Source: Pollutibacter soli
Lineage (GTDB): Bacteria > Bacteroidota > Bacteroidia > Chitinophagales > Chitinophagaceae
NCBI GenBank assembly: GCA_029269725.1
Contig: JARJHS010000007.1
Span: forward strand, 186,001 to 250,000
Reading direction: 5' to 3'
DNA length: 64,000 nt
This document shows positions 1-9,134 of the stretch, in pieces; the first letter of the stretch is position 1, and every line of letters begins with the position of its first letter. The position numbers and the translations under genes were made by a program. The notes under the pieces are model-generated. The model saw only the letters and a list, made by a program, of their open reading frames with translations. It searched no databases and was not told the origin of the DNA.

Positions 1-1710
1 GTTGTTTTTGGCGACCAGCAGGTTAGTATAGCGGAAATAAAACGCGCGTTGACCAACAAACAACAGTTCGTTCAGCTGAACGATGGTACTCTAGGCATAC
101 TTCCAGAGGAATGGTTGAAAAAGTACTCTCTTCTGTTTCGGGTTGGCGAAGGCAAGCAGGATAAGCTTCGCCTTTCAAAATATCACCTGAGTGTAATTGA
201 TGAATTGTACGACAATCGCGACGAGACTGAAGTAATGATCCGTCTCGAAGAAAAGTATGATCGTTTGAGAAGTTTCAACCGGATCAGCGAAGTGGATCCT
301 CCTCAGGCCCTGAATCATATATTGCGTCCCTACCAGGTGGCGGGATATCATTGGCTGAATTATCTCAGTGAGGTTGGTTGGGGAGGAATTCTTGCCGATG
401 ATATGGGTCTTGGTAAAACAGTGCAGGCGCTTTCATTCATGCAGTTTTATAAAGAGAAACAAGGCACGTTAAAAGCACTGGTGGTTTGCCCGACCACATT
501 GATGTTTAACTGGGAAAATGAGATCCGCAAATTCACACCCAATCTGAAACATATTATTCATCATGGTGGTGATCGTTCGCGGGACAAAAAACTTTTTGAA
601 GAGACTGATGTTGTGATCACAACCTATGGCACACTCAGAAGTGATATCCGCCTGCTGGTAGATGTGATGTTCGATTATGTAGTGCTCGATGAATCCCAGG
701 CGATCAAAAACCCACAGAGTAAAGTAACAAGAGCGGCTTCGTTACTGAATGCAAAAAGCCGTTTGTGCATGAGTGGTACGCCGCTTCAGAATAATACATT
801 TGATATCTATGCTCAAATGAACTTTCTCAATCCGGGTATGCTGGGCAGTATTGAGTTTTTCAGAAATGAATTCGCAACACCTATTGATAAATTTGGCGAG
901 CCTGATCAGAAAGAGCATCTGAGAAAACTACTCTACCCTTTTATACTTCGTCGTACAAAAGAACAGGTGGCAAAAGATCTTCCTGAAAAAACAGAAACTA
1001 TTCTGTTTTGTGAAATGGAGGATGAACAACGTAAGATTTACGACGCTTACAGAAACGACTATCGCAACAAGATACTTGGTGTAATCAGCGAACAGGGTAT
1101 CGATAAATCACAACTGACCATTCTCCAGGGTCTGATGAAACTCCGCCAGATTTGTGATTCACCAGCGATCATGAACGAGCCAGAAAAATATCCGAACGTA
1201 TCCATCAAACTGGAGGAACTCGGGCGCGAGATCACGGAGAACATCAGTGATCATAAAGCGTTGGTTTTTTCCCAGTTCCTGGGTATGCTGGCATTGATCC
1301 GCGAAAAACTTACGGCGTTGGGTGTGCCTTACGAATATTTTGATGGTAGTACTTCTGCGATCGACAGGGAAAAGGCCATTCAGCGTTTCCAGAATGATCC
1401 GACTGTCAGGGTATTCCTTATCTCACTGAAAGCAGGCGGTGTGGGTCTTAACCTTACAGCTGCCGATTATGTTTATATCGTTGATCCATGGTGGAACCCG
1501 GCAGTCGAGCAACAGGCCATCGACCGTACTCACCGTATCGGGCAAACGAAAAACATTTTCGCTTACAGGATGATCTGTAAGGATACCATTGAAGACAAGA
1601 TCCTTCAGTTGCAGGATCGCAAAAGAGCGCTCGCCCGCGACCTGATCGCAGATGATACTTCTTTTGTAAAGAGTCTCAGCAGGGAAGATGTCGAATACCT
1701 GTTCAGTTAA
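1..1710 (+). CDS. SNF2/Rad54-family DEAD-like helicase, C-terminal part (5' end outside window)
   Basis: The reading frame is open from base 1, so the gene starts before the window and about 569 codons of its 3' part are present. All Swi2/Snf2 ATPase motifs are visible in order: motif I DDMGLGKT near nt 395-418, motif II with VLDESQ near 680-700, motif III SGTPLQN near 770-792, motif IV FSQF near 1266, motif V GGVGLNL near 1435-1455 and motif VI RTHRIGQ near 1528-1548. These are the two RecA-like lobes of an ATP-driven double-stranded DNA translocase. Family knowledge: bacterial members are often above 1000 residues with a zinc-finger/SNF2-associated N-terminal half, and the residues before nt 300 look like the end of that region. 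The role is chromatin-independent DNA or protein-DNA remodelling; the precise substrate cannot be told. The family call is very secure. Confidence 0.95.
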   Translation, partial: VVFGDQQVSIAEIKRALTNKQQFVQLNDGTLGILPEEWLKKYSLLFRVGEGKQDKLRLSKYHLSVIDELYDNRDETEVMIRLEEKYDRLRSFNRISEVDPPQALNHILRPYQVAGYHWLNYLSEVGWGGILADDMGLGKTVQALSFMQFYKEKQGTLKALVVCPTTLMFNWENEIRKFTPNLKHIIHHGGDRSRDKKLFEETDVVITTYGTLRSDIRLLVDVMFDYVVLDESQAIKNPQSKVTRAASLLNAKSRLCMSGTPLQNNTFDIYAQMNFLNPGMLGSIEFFRNEFATPIDKFGEPDQKEHLRKLLYPFILRRTKEQVAKDLPEKTETILFCEMEDEQRKIYDAYRNDYRNKILGVISEQGIDKSQLTILQGLMKLRQICDSPAIMNEPEKYPNVSIKLEELGREITENISDHKALVFSQFLGMLALIREKLTALGVPYEYFDGSTSAIDREKAIQRFQNDPTVRVFLISLKAGGVGLNLTAADYVYIVDPWWNPAVEQQAIDRTHRIGQTKNIFAYRMICKDTIEDKILQLQDRKRALARDLIADDTSFVKSLSREDVEYLFS

Positions 1711-1726
1711 TTTTTTATAGATCAGG

Positions 1727-2272
1727 TTATGCATCAGTATAAATCGGTGTGCCATCTGCAGCATACAGATAAGTGCCGGATTTATGAATTGCAAATATTT
1801 TCGAACCCATAGATTGCTGGGTATTACTCCTTATCGACATCATGGTTTGAGGTGAATGCATCCTGGAATAATGCGGATGAGCAAACTTGTCATAAGCTGA
1901 CATAGTGAAAAATATAGCATCAGTATCGGATGTTACTGTAAAACTGCGCACGACAACGGGGTTCTGGTACTGGGCTGTGCTAAGCAATCTGATTTCAATA
2001 GTATCGTAATCCAATAAAGGGATATCAAATTCGGTCAGGAATGGTCCATATACTTCATAATTCCTGTTTGGAAAATCCAAACGGGCTTTCTCCAGCTCAG
2101 CAAGAGCTGCGTTTTTCGCATTATCATCGCTTGACGAACCCTGGGGAATAAGCAGAAAATAAGGATAGGTGCTCGATGCAATAAAATAATGATAAAGACC
2201 ATCGCGGAATCCATCCGCGGCTTCTGCCAAACGTCGGGCAAGGCCGGCTGGCAACGGTGTGTCGCTAAACAT
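1727..2272 (-). CDS. Unrecognised 181-residue protein
   Basis: I do not recognise a family. It encodes 181 residues with no signal peptide and no membrane segment, and mixed alpha/beta composition. There is a short acidic stretch around residue 48-55 and an aromatic, beta-rich second half. The gene is convergent with the SNF2 gene, with only 16 bases between the two stops, and divergent from the cyclase gene at 2480. The 207-base spacer 2273-2479 must hold both promoters. A TAGCTTTT stretch on the minus strand near 2352 is one mismatch from the -7 motif TAnnTTTG, which is weak support for a promoter. The coding call rests on length, position between two sure genes and lack of a better frame. 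Confidence 0.6.
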   Translation of the reverse strand: MFSDTPLPAGLARRLAEAADGFRDGLYHYFIASSTYPYFLLIPQGSSSDDNAKNAALAELEKARLDFPNRNYEVYGPFLTEFDIPLLDYDTIEIRLLSTAQYQNPVVVRSFTVTSDTDAIFFTMSAYDKFAHPHYSRMHSPQTMMSIRSNTQQSMGSKIFAIHKSGTYLYAADGTPIYTDA

Positions 2273-2479
2273 AAGAAGAGTTTTAAAAGATGGTGATGAA
2301 TAGGTGGGAAGGAAAAAGAAGGGGACAGAGCGATTTGGATTTCCTGAATAAAAGCTATTAAATATTTTTTAAAACGGCAAGTTAATTTTCGAAATTGTTC
2401 AGGTGAAAAGACCCATATTAAAATAATATTTATTAAGTGAGTTTTGTTTTGAGTAAATTTAATTGACCGAATTCCATCT

Positions 2480-4516
2480 ATGCGCAGGCTGGTGGCTATA
2501 ATGTTCACCGACATTGAGGGATACACCTCTCTCATGCAACAGAACGAAAATGATGCAGTTCTGTTATTGGATAAGTATAAACAAATCGTACTCAGCGCTA
2601 CAAGACAATATGATGGCAGACTGATCAAGTTCATGGGGGACGGTTCGCTTTCAACATTCACATCCTCATTCCAGGCTGTTTGTTGCGCCGAGGCTTTGCA
2701 AAAAGAATTTCGTAAACATAAAAATCTTCCAGTAAGAATTGGTATTCACCAGGGTGAAGTAATTATTGAAAACCGGGACATAGTCGGTGATGCAGTAAAT
2801 CTTTCTTCAAGAATACAAAATGCAGGAGTTGCAGGATCTGTATTGATCTCTGTCAAAGTCAATGATGAATTGACTAATCATCCGGAGATCAGTACTGTAC
2901 ACCTGGGGTCGTTTTTGCTGAAGAATATTGCGATGCCGGTAAGTCTTTATGCAGTCAAATCGGATGGATTAATTGTGCCCGGTCAAATACATGCTGTGCA
3001 TAGCGATCATGATGAACATCACCAGGATGGTGAACTGGACTATTCGGGTAACCGTCGCCGTCATCGATGGAGGCTGCCACTGATTATAACGATTGCTGTT
3101 TCTGTATTGCTCACCATTTTATTATTGTTTGGAGTTTTCGGCAACAGGGATAAGAAAGATGAACCAAAGACAATTACTATACTGCCTTTTATAAATAATT
3201 CTGCAGACAAAGAGGGAAGCAATTATATATCCGAAGCGCTGACTTATGAAATTTCCAATATTCTTTCAATGAATATCCGGTTGAAAGTCCGGAAGATGCC
3301 AGCTCGTCCTGCAGGGATGGAGTTTGGTTCCGAAGTTGCCGGAATTTTTAATACTGAGCCGCCAACCAGTGTCCTGGATTGTTCCTTGCAAAAGGAGGGA
3401 GATTCAATAAAAATACTTGCATTGTTGAAACGGAGTGATAATAATGAGATCCTCTGGAGCCAGATGTATATGCGCCGGTACAGTCAACAACTAAGATTGC
3501 AGCAGGATATTGCTCAAAAAATTGCTTCAGCACTGGAGTCTGATTTTACAAAAGATGAACTGCGCGAAATCGCCAGGAATTCAAATGTTCCATACAAAGC
3601 ATATGATTTATATATCCGTGGAAGACATGAGCAGAACAAGCGTGATCCGCAATCCATGTTAAATGCGCTGGACTTTTTCCAGAAAGCAGTTGAAGTCTAT
3701 CCCAGATATGCGCAGGCCTGGGCCGCTATCAGCGACAATTTCACCATCCGGCTGGACAATAGCATAATACCATATGATACTGCATATAAGTATGGCAGAC
3801 CCGCACTGGACAAAGCTTTAAAGTTGAATGCCAGGCTACCTGAAGTGTTAGCAGCAAAAGGAATATTTTTTGGAAGCATTGAGGGAAAACATAAAGAAGC
3901 CATGGCAGCACTGGAAAAAGCAACGTCCATGCGCAAAACCGACGGATTTGTTCATCAGTATTATGCTGTAGAACTAATGGCTGATGGAAAAGCCAATGAA
4001 GCATTGGAACAGATCAATAAGGCAATAGAACTTGAGCCCCAGGTGACAAAACGTCAATTGTATCTTAAGAATTCAATCCTTATGAATGCTCAACGATATA
4101 ATGAAGCCGCAGCTAACCAACAGGAACTATTAAAAAGTTTTGGTGATTCCAACCTCTACAATCTGCAGTCTGCAGAACGTTATTACCGCATGGGTAAAAA
4201 TGATTCAGTGAGTTATTTTGGAAATAAAATTCAGAATGAAATTAAAGATCACTTGTTTTGGAAAGCAATGTTATCTTCAGATAAATCGGTCTTACGTAAA
4301 AGACTGATGGAAGACAAAAATTTTAGCGATCTCGAAGTACAGGCGTTTTATTTTATTTGTCTTGAAGACAATGCAAAAGCACTGGATAAGATTGAAACAG
4401 CGTATAATGCCAGGGAGTACAGATGGCTTAAGTTCCTTAACGTTGACCCTGACTGGGCTCCTTTAAAAAATGAACCACGATTCGCTGCAATGCTTCAGAA
4501 GATGGATCTCAATTAA
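2480..4516 (+). CDS. Class III adenylate cyclase with TM segment, TolB-like region and TPR repeats
   Basis: Residues 1-165 form a class III nucleotide cyclase domain. The metal-binding aspartates are D11 (FTDIEGYT) and D54 (GDG). The base-selecting pair is K50 and D100, and the transition-state residues are N107 and R111. By family rules K plus D selects ATP, so cAMP is the predicted product. The cyclase lies at the cytoplasmic N-terminus. It is followed by a basic linker and one membrane segment near residues 199-220, then a TolB-like N-domain (ITILPFINNS, about 230-340) and several TPR-type repeats (about 360-670) on the other side of the membrane. This is the layout of Bacteroidota/Rhizobiales cyclase-TPR proteins, but here the domain order puts a periplasmic TPR array behind an intracellular cyclase, which would suit sensing of an envelope protein or peptide. 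That sensing role is inference. Confidence 0.88.
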   Translation: MRRLVAIMFTDIEGYTSLMQQNENDAVLLLDKYKQIVLSATRQYDGRLIKFMGDGSLSTFTSSFQAVCCAEALQKEFRKHKNLPVRIGIHQGEVIIENRDIVGDAVNLSSRIQNAGVAGSVLISVKVNDELTNHPEISTVHLGSFLLKNIAMPVSLYAVKSDGLIVPGQIHAVHSDHDEHHQDGELDYSGNRRRHRWRLPLIITIAVSVLLTILLLFGVFGNRDKKDEPKTITILPFINNSADKEGSNYISEALTYEISNILSMNIRLKVRKMPARPAGMEFGSEVAGIFNTEPPTSVLDCSLQKEGDSIKILALLKRSDNNEILWSQMYMRRYSQQLRLQQDIAQKIASALESDFTKDELREIARNSNVPYKAYDLYIRGRHEQNKRDPQSMLNALDFFQKAVEVYPRYAQAWAAISDNFTIRLDNSIIPYDTAYKYGRPALDKALKLNARLPEVLAAKGIFFGSIEGKHKEAMAALEKATSMRKTDGFVHQYYAVELMADGKANEALEQINKAIELEPQVTKRQLYLKNSILMNAQRYNEAAANQQELLKSFGDSNLYNLQSAERYYRMGKNDSVSYFGNKIQNEIKDHLFWKAMLSSDKSVLRKRLMEDKNFSDLEVQAFYFICLEDNAKALDKIETAYNAREYRWLKFLNVDPDWAPLKNEPRFAAMLQKMDLN

Positions 4517-4519
4517 TTT

Positions 4520-5704
4520 TCAAAGTGTCGTTATCGCGCGGATACTCATCCATGTGGTAAGTAATACGACAAGTATCCCGATTACAGTCAGCAATACCGG
4601 ATGTTGGTAATCTCCAACTAATTTTTTTCTATACACGGCAATCAGCATAAGACTTAAGGCGAATGGCAAAATGAATCCGTTTATAAAGCCTGCTGCAAGC
4701 AAAATCTTTACCGGTTGCCCTATCAGAATAAAAATCAATGCTGAGACCAGAACAAAGGCAATCACCAGTTTTCCTTCAATGGATGGTAATCTGGGATGTA
4801 CGGTCTTCAAAAAGCTTACTGATGTATATGCAGAACCAATTACAGATGTAATTGCTGCGCACCACATCACAAAGCCAAATATTAAGAAACCACTTCTGCC
4901 TGCAGCCAGTTCAAAAACAGCAGCTGCGGGGTTGTTCAGATCGGGCGATTTGCCTCCGGCAAGCACACCTAATGCGGCAAGAAAGAGTAAGATCCTCATA
5001 ACAGATGCGAGAAGAATCGCGCCACTGGCCGCGCGTGTAACAGCGGGGAGAGCTTTTGTTCCGGAAATACCGGAATCTATTAACCGGTGTCCACCAGCGA
5101 AACTGATATACCCACCAACGGTTCCGCCCACCAGGATAACTATTGCTTTTAAGTCGGTTTTATCGGGGTCAAAAGTTCGTAACAATGCTTCGGTTAACGG
5201 CGGCTTTGCAATGATGACCACATACAAAGTCAGCACGATCATTACCACACCCATGATCTTTGCGATTTCATCCATCCAACGCATCGCTTTCCTGGAAAGA
5301 AAAATAGCAACGACTATTGCCGCGCTTATCGCCGCTCCTGATGTAGGATCCAGGCCGGTAAGAATCTATAATCCGAGACCAGTACCCGCCAGATTACCGA
5401 TATTGAATGCAAGGCCACCCAAAACAATGAATGCAGTCAGTAAGTGTCCTGCACCCGGGAATACATAATTGGCAATTTCCTGTGCGCGCTTTTTCGATAC
5501 TGCCACGATGCGCCAGATATTGATCTGTGCGCCAAGATCGAGCAGTATGGAAATCAGAATTACAAAACCAAAGCTGGCCATCAATTGATGCGTAAAAAGC
5601 GCAGTTTGTGTTAGAAAACCCGGGCCTATTGCAGAAGTGGCCATCAGAAATGCTGATGCCACAAATGGAGAATTGAATTTATTGCGGGGTGCCATTCGCA
5701 GCAT
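4520..5704 (-). pseudogene. NRAMP-superfamily transporter (YcsG-like) interrupted by one in-frame TAG
   Basis: Two open stretches, 5366-5704 and 4520-5284, are in the same frame. The only break is TAG at 5366-5368; the 27 codons between that stop and the ATG at 5284 read on sensibly (ILTGLDPTSG, then a hydrophobic helix). Restored, the product is about 394 residues with 10-11 membrane helices. Helix 1 has SAIGPGFLTQTALFT, so the DPGN metal motif of true Mn/Fe NRAMPs is absent, and the helix 6 MPH motif is also absent. Family knowledge: B. subtilis ycsG, next to the ycsF/kipI/kipA 5-oxoprolinase genes, is of this branch. The gene starts inside pxpA (26-base overlap), so it is translationally coupled. 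It is either a recent nonsense mutation, a sequencing error, or an alternative start giving two halves. Confidence 0.75.
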
Positions 5705-6455
5705 CTGGGGATTGAATACGGATCTTATTTTCGATCAGTAATTTATGGATTGCGTTTGCGATTGGTACTGCAAGCGCGCCATCGCCATGAATACAGATCG
5801 TGTCCGCTTCCAGGGGTATGACTGTACCCTCCACCGTTAGAACAGTTTTTTGTTGTATGATTTGCAGTGCTTGTTTTGCGGCGATATTTTCATCAGCAAT
5901 TAAAGCGTTTGGGGATGACCGTGATGTAAGTTGTCCATCAGCGGTATAGGTTCTGTCGGCAAAAGCTTCCCTGACAAAGCGAAGACCCGTTTGCTGTGAA
6001 GCCATCGACATACAGGAATTGGGTGGGCAATAGAGGACCAGATCCCTGTCAAAATAATACACAGCGTGAACAATTGCAGTCGCGGCTTCCATATCGGTGG
6101 ATGCCCTGTTGTATAAAGCTCCATGAGGTTTTACATGTGATAATTTGATGCCGGCAGCTTTGGTAAAAGCTGCAATTGCACCAACCTGGTACAACACGAT
6201 ATCGTAAATTTCCTGCGCGTCCAAAGGCATGTTTCTTCTCCCAAAACCCTGCAGATCGGGATAAGATGGATGTGCGCCTATTGCAACTCCGGAATTTTGA
6301 GCAAGCCTGACCGTTTTATGAATGATAGCCGGATCACCACCATGAAATCCGCAGGCGATATTAGCAGAACTGATTAATGGCATCAGCAATTCATCCTGGC
6401 CAATGGTAAAATTGCCATAGCTTTCTCCCATATCACAATTGAGATCAATTTGCAT
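5679..6455 (-). CDS. pxpA: 5-oxoprolinase subunit A (LamB/YcsF family)
   Basis: This 258-residue protein opens with the family signature DLNCDMGES and goes on to SANIACGFHGGDP, GAHPSYPD and HVKPHGALYN, the conserved blocks of the YcsF/PxpA metal-independent deacetylase-like fold. Length matches the family (about 250). PxpA works with PxpB and PxpC in the ATP-dependent opening of 5-oxoproline to glutamate in the cytoplasm, clearing a damage product of glutamine/glutamate. It is third in the minus-strand operon, 26 bases after pxpC, and overlaps the start of the NRAMP-like gene. The ATG at 6455 fits the conserved N-terminus exactly. Confidence 0.95.
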   Translation of the reverse strand: MQIDLNCDMGESYGNFTIGQDELLMPLISSANIACGFHGGDPAIIHKTVRLAQNSGVAIGAHPSYPDLQGFGRRNMPLDAQEIYDIVLYQVGAIAAFTKAAGIKLSHVKPHGALYNRASTDMEAATAIVHAVYYFDRDLVLYCPPNSCMSMASQQTGLRFVREAFADRTYTADGQLTSRSSPNALIADENIAAKQALQIIQQKTVLTVEGTVIPLEADTICIHGDGALAVPIANAIHKLLIENKIRIQSPDAANGTPQ

Positions 6456-6481
6456 CGGCAGACTTTTTCAGGAATGAGAAA

Positions 6482-7477
6482 TTAACGATATTTCATCTGA
6501 ATATACTCGCTCAACAAAAACATATCTCTTTCCTTCTTTAAATATAAATCTTCAGCTTCCTCCGCTGAGATAAGTGTGAATCTGATTTCTTCATCGGGTT
6601 TGAGCTGAGCACAGGCAGACAAATCGGTTGAGGCAATTTGTGCTATCCTTGGGTATCCACCGGTAGTTTGCGCATCTGCCATCAGCATGATCAAATCACC
6701 TTCGTGCGTCACCTGTATTGTTCCCATAGTGACATTCGTAGAAATCAATTCTGGCAATGGTTCGGTAATCAGTGATTTTCCCTGCAGCCGAAATCCCATC
6801 CTGTTGGATTGCGTTGTGATCCGGAAAGAACTATTCAGGAATGTTTCTATCGCATTATTTGTGAAGCAATCCCATTCCGGCCCTTTAATGATCCTGATTG
6901 CTGAAGCAGCGTTTTGATAATGCCTCCCATAATATCCCCAGCTTGTAGCTTTCACGTCATTATTATTTCCCGATGGATAAAAGTATTGACTGACTCTTTG
7001 AAAGACATCCTGGTCCCTGATTCGTAATTGATCTCCCGTTTTTAAAATACGCCCGTTCAATCCGCCCATGGCTGCAGGTGTATAGGTACTGCTGCTACCC
7101 AAATCCAATGATGCTTCAAACCCGCCGCTAACGGCAAGGTATGACCGGTAACCTGATGGGTTTGATTTTAGTTGCAGCAAAGTCGATTGTTTTACGAGGT
7201 AGCCACGCCCGCTGACGGCGGGATAGTCGTTGATCCATAATGAAGCGCCTCCTCCGCAGTGAGCCACAATCATTGGTGATTCGGCAATAAGGGCAGCTCC
7301 GTGATGCGTAAATTCAATAACGGTGTCGGATGCACGGTTTCCTACCAGGATATTTGCAATCTGTGCTGACTGCGTATCCATTGCTCCGCTTTCGGGGACG
7401 CCAATTGCGCGGTATCCGGATCTTCCCAAATCCTGCATAGAGCTGTACATACCCGGCTGAATAATTCTCAAACTCAT
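6482..7477 (-). CDS. pxpC: 5-oxoprolinase subunit C (KipA / biotin-dependent carboxyltransferase-like)
   Basis: This 331-residue protein has the KipA/PxpC family blocks: the N-terminal I.PG..S..QDLGR, GVPESGAMD, and later GPEWDCFTNNAIETF, SNRMGFRLQG and TTGGYPRIAQI. Databases often call it a urea amidolyase-type carboxyltransferase, but family work in E. coli shows it is one part of the PxpABC 5-oxoprolinase. The start overlaps the end of pxpB by ATGA (7474-7477), a classic sign of coupled translation and of a fixed subunit ratio. Length is usual for the family. Confidence 0.94.
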   Translation of the reverse strand: MSLRIIQPGMYSSMQDLGRSGYRAIGVPESGAMDTQSAQIANILVGNRASDTVIEFTHHGAALIAESPMIVAHCGGGASLWINDYPAVSGRGYLVKQSTLLQLKSNPSGYRSYLAVSGGFEASLDLGSSSTYTPAAMGGLNGRILKTGDQLRIRDQDVFQRVSQYFYPSGNNNDVKATSWGYYGRHYQNAASAIRIIKGPEWDCFTNNAIETFLNSSFRITTQSNRMGFRLQGKSLITEPLPELISTNVTMGTIQVTHEGDLIMLMADAQTTGGYPRIAQIASTDLSACAQLKPDEEIRFTLISAEEAEDLYLKKERDMFLLSEYIQMKYR

Positions 7478-8187
7478 TCTCCGGAAATTTTATTGAATTC
7501 ACTTAATGAAATGGCCCTGAATCGGACGGTTTGACCTGGAGTTAAAAGCGATCTTGTCTCACTGTTTTTGTCAAACATATGCAGTGGAGTTCTTCCGATG
7601 ATCTGCCAACCACCCGGTGTCTGATAAGGATAGATCCCCGATTGCATACCGGCAAGGGCGACAGATCCGGCAGGTACAGAAAAATCAGGAACCTTTTTGC
7701 GCGGCACCTGCAGCAGATCAGGATTGATTCCCAGGTAGGGAAATCCAGGAATAAAACCGATAAAATATACCCTGTAGATGGCAGCGCTATGAAGTTTTAC
7801 GACTTCGCTGGTACTGATCCCGCAATGCCTGGCAACGAATTCCAGGTCGGGCGCAAAACCGGGATCATAACACACAGGGATAACTGTTTCCTTTTCCCGG
7901 AGACGTGTATTTTCCCCGCATTCATCCAGCAATGCTTTTATCTCAGCTTTTACAATTTCAGCGATGGTGTTTTGCCTGTAAGGTGAAATTCGCGCAATGG
8001 CATAGGGAGAATAATAAACTGCCAGTGTATGATAAGACGGAACGGATTCAAGGTAGCCGGTGAATTTTTTCTGCTGAAGGAATTGATGAAAAGCGATTAC
8101 CTGATCATTTACACGCGGATCAATTTTATCTCCAAACCTGATAGTAATAACGTCTTCGCTGACAGATCTTATTTCAGGAAATTTCAT
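7474..8187 (-). CDS. pxpB: 5-oxoprolinase subunit B (KipI family)
   Basis: This 237-residue protein carries the KipI/PxpB hallmarks: HxLAVYY-type strand, IPVCYDP-FAPDLE, FIGFIPGFPYLG, P-R-VPAGSVALAG-QSGIYP and TPGGWQIIGRTPL. It is the ATP-using partner of PxpC in 5-oxoproline hydrolysis; in B. subtilis the homologue KipI also inhibits the sporulation kinase KinA, but no such kinase is expected here. It is the first gene of the pxpBCA-transporter operon. Upstream lies a minus-strand terminator (8219-8247), so the operon promoter must lie in the short stretch 8188-8218, where TATCTTCA is a degraded -7 motif. Confidence 0.94.
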   Translation of the reverse strand: MKFPEIRSVSEDVITIRFGDKIDPRVNDQVIAFHQFLQQKKFTGYLESVPSYHTLAVYYSPYAIARISPYRQNTIAEIVKAEIKALLDECGENTRLREKETVIPVCYDPGFAPDLEFVARHCGISTSEVVKLHSAAIYRVYFIGFIPGFPYLGINPDLLQVPRKKVPDFSVPAGSVALAGMQSGIYPYQTPGGWQIIGRTPLHMFDKNSETRSLLTPGQTVRFRAISLSEFNKISGE

Positions 8188-8218
8188 GCTTTTGAAGATA
8201 AGCTATATTTCCTCCCAT

Positions 8219-8247
8219 AAAAAAGCCGCATCTTTTTAGAATGCGGC
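8219..8247 (-). terminator. Intrinsic terminator upstream of pxpB, pointing leftwards
   Basis: On the minus strand a 7-bp stem, GCCGCAT pairing with ATGCGGC around a 9-base loop, is followed at once by six T. On the plus strand no T run follows, so the terminator works for a minus-strand transcript arriving from the right. No large gene lies there, which is the main support for the small gene at 8295-8441. Confidence 0.75.
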
Positions 8248-8294
8248 CAAGCACAGAATTTGTTTCAGAGGTTGTGCCTGTTATTTTTTGAATT

Positions 8295-8441
8295 CTAATG
8301 GGTGTACATGTCGTATTTGTTCTTACGTATTCTTCTGTTATTTCGTACCGGGTAATAATCAGCGGGCTGAAGTAATTTGAATAGGATCCGGTTCACAACT
8401 GAACCTGTAAAATGAAGTAAGCGGTTGATATTATTTTCCAT
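8295..8441 (-). CDS. Possible small protein, 48 residues
   Basis: ATG at 8439-8441 opens 48 codons ending in TAG at 8295. The product starts MENNINRLLHF and ends RKNKYDMYTH; it is basic in its second half (VRNNRRIRKNK). No family is recognised. The case for a gene: it ends 48 bases before a good minus-strand terminator that serves no other visible gene, and it fills an otherwise empty 404-base gap (8188-8591). The case against: it is short and has no clear -7 element. The remaining 8442-8591 holds only the presumed promoters of this and the next gene. Confidence 0.4.
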   Translation of the reverse strand: MENNINRLLHFTGSVVNRILFKLLQPADYYPVRNNRRIRKNKYDMYTH

Positions 8442-8591
8442 GGCTGGGGATTGAATTTAATTGGGTAACGTCCCTTGTTCGAAATTATTATTGGACGGAC
8501 ACTAAATTTACTTTTTATATGATCTGATGGTATAAAATCGGGCCTTTGAATAATTTTTTAACAATTCGATAGTTATCAGATAATCAATATC

Positions 8592-9134
8592 ATGCCCATG
8601 AAAACCATGATCTTTTCGCTGATTGTTATTCTTTCACACTTTTCTGCTGTCAAGGCACAGGATGCAACATTTTCCAAAGTACTGGAGAAAGTCCTTGCAG
8701 ATTATCCTCAATCATTTAAGAATGTACGTGGCGAATTGATCATGGAAGATGAAGAAGAGCAACGCTATAGTTCAAAGTTAGAGTTGCCGGGTGCAATGGA
8801 TTGTCTTGTAAGTATGCCGATGTCGGGTGAACGAAAACTCGCTAAATGGGAGGCACTCTGTTTTAGTTCCGCTTCTTTTGATGATGCAGTAAACAATTAT
8901 AAAAAACTGCACGATCAGCTTTTAAAATCAACTTTGAAGCTTGGAAAAAGTAGTGCACGTCTTCGTGGTGAATATGCAGTTCCGAATGCAGATGAATCGT
9001 TCACCAGTATCATTTATAATATCAATCCGGCGAGTGCTTCTTTCAGGAAGGTTAAAATAGAACTCGAGCTGGTTCATGTACTAGAAGAATGGAGGGTGAA
9101 TCTACGCGTGGGTAGTGGGGATTTTTCAGAGTAA
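8592..9134 (+). CDS. Secreted protein of unknown function
   Basis: A 180-residue product with a clear Sec signal peptide at residues 1-22 (ending VKAQ). The mature part is about 158 residues, with an acidic EDEEEQ stretch near residue 52 and two cysteines (CLVSMP and CFSSAS) that could form a disulfide in the periplasm. I do not recognise the family. Start choice: a second ATG three codons in (MKTM) would serve equally well for the signal peptide. No operon partner: the next gene starts 300 bases on, behind its own promoter. Confidence 0.75.
   Translation: MPMKTMIFSLIVILSHFSAVKAQDATFSKVLEKVLADYPQSFKNVRGELIMEDEEEQRYSSKLELPGAMDCLVSMPMSGERKLAKWEALCFSSASFDDAVNNYKKLHDQLLKSTLKLGKSSARLRGEYAVPNADESFTSIIYNINPASASFRKVKIELELVHVLEEWRVNLRVGSGDFSE

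Noticed and set aside
1423-1794. Minus-strand frame overlapping the SNF2 3' end
   Set aside because: Most of it lies opposite the conserved helicase motifs V and VI, and the better gene 1727-2272 uses the free part.
4671-5468. Long plus-strand open frame of 265 codons opposite the NRAMP-like gene
   Set aside because: It mirrors the membrane-helix codons of the other strand, has proline/threonine-rich nonsense composition and spans the broken codon of the real gene.
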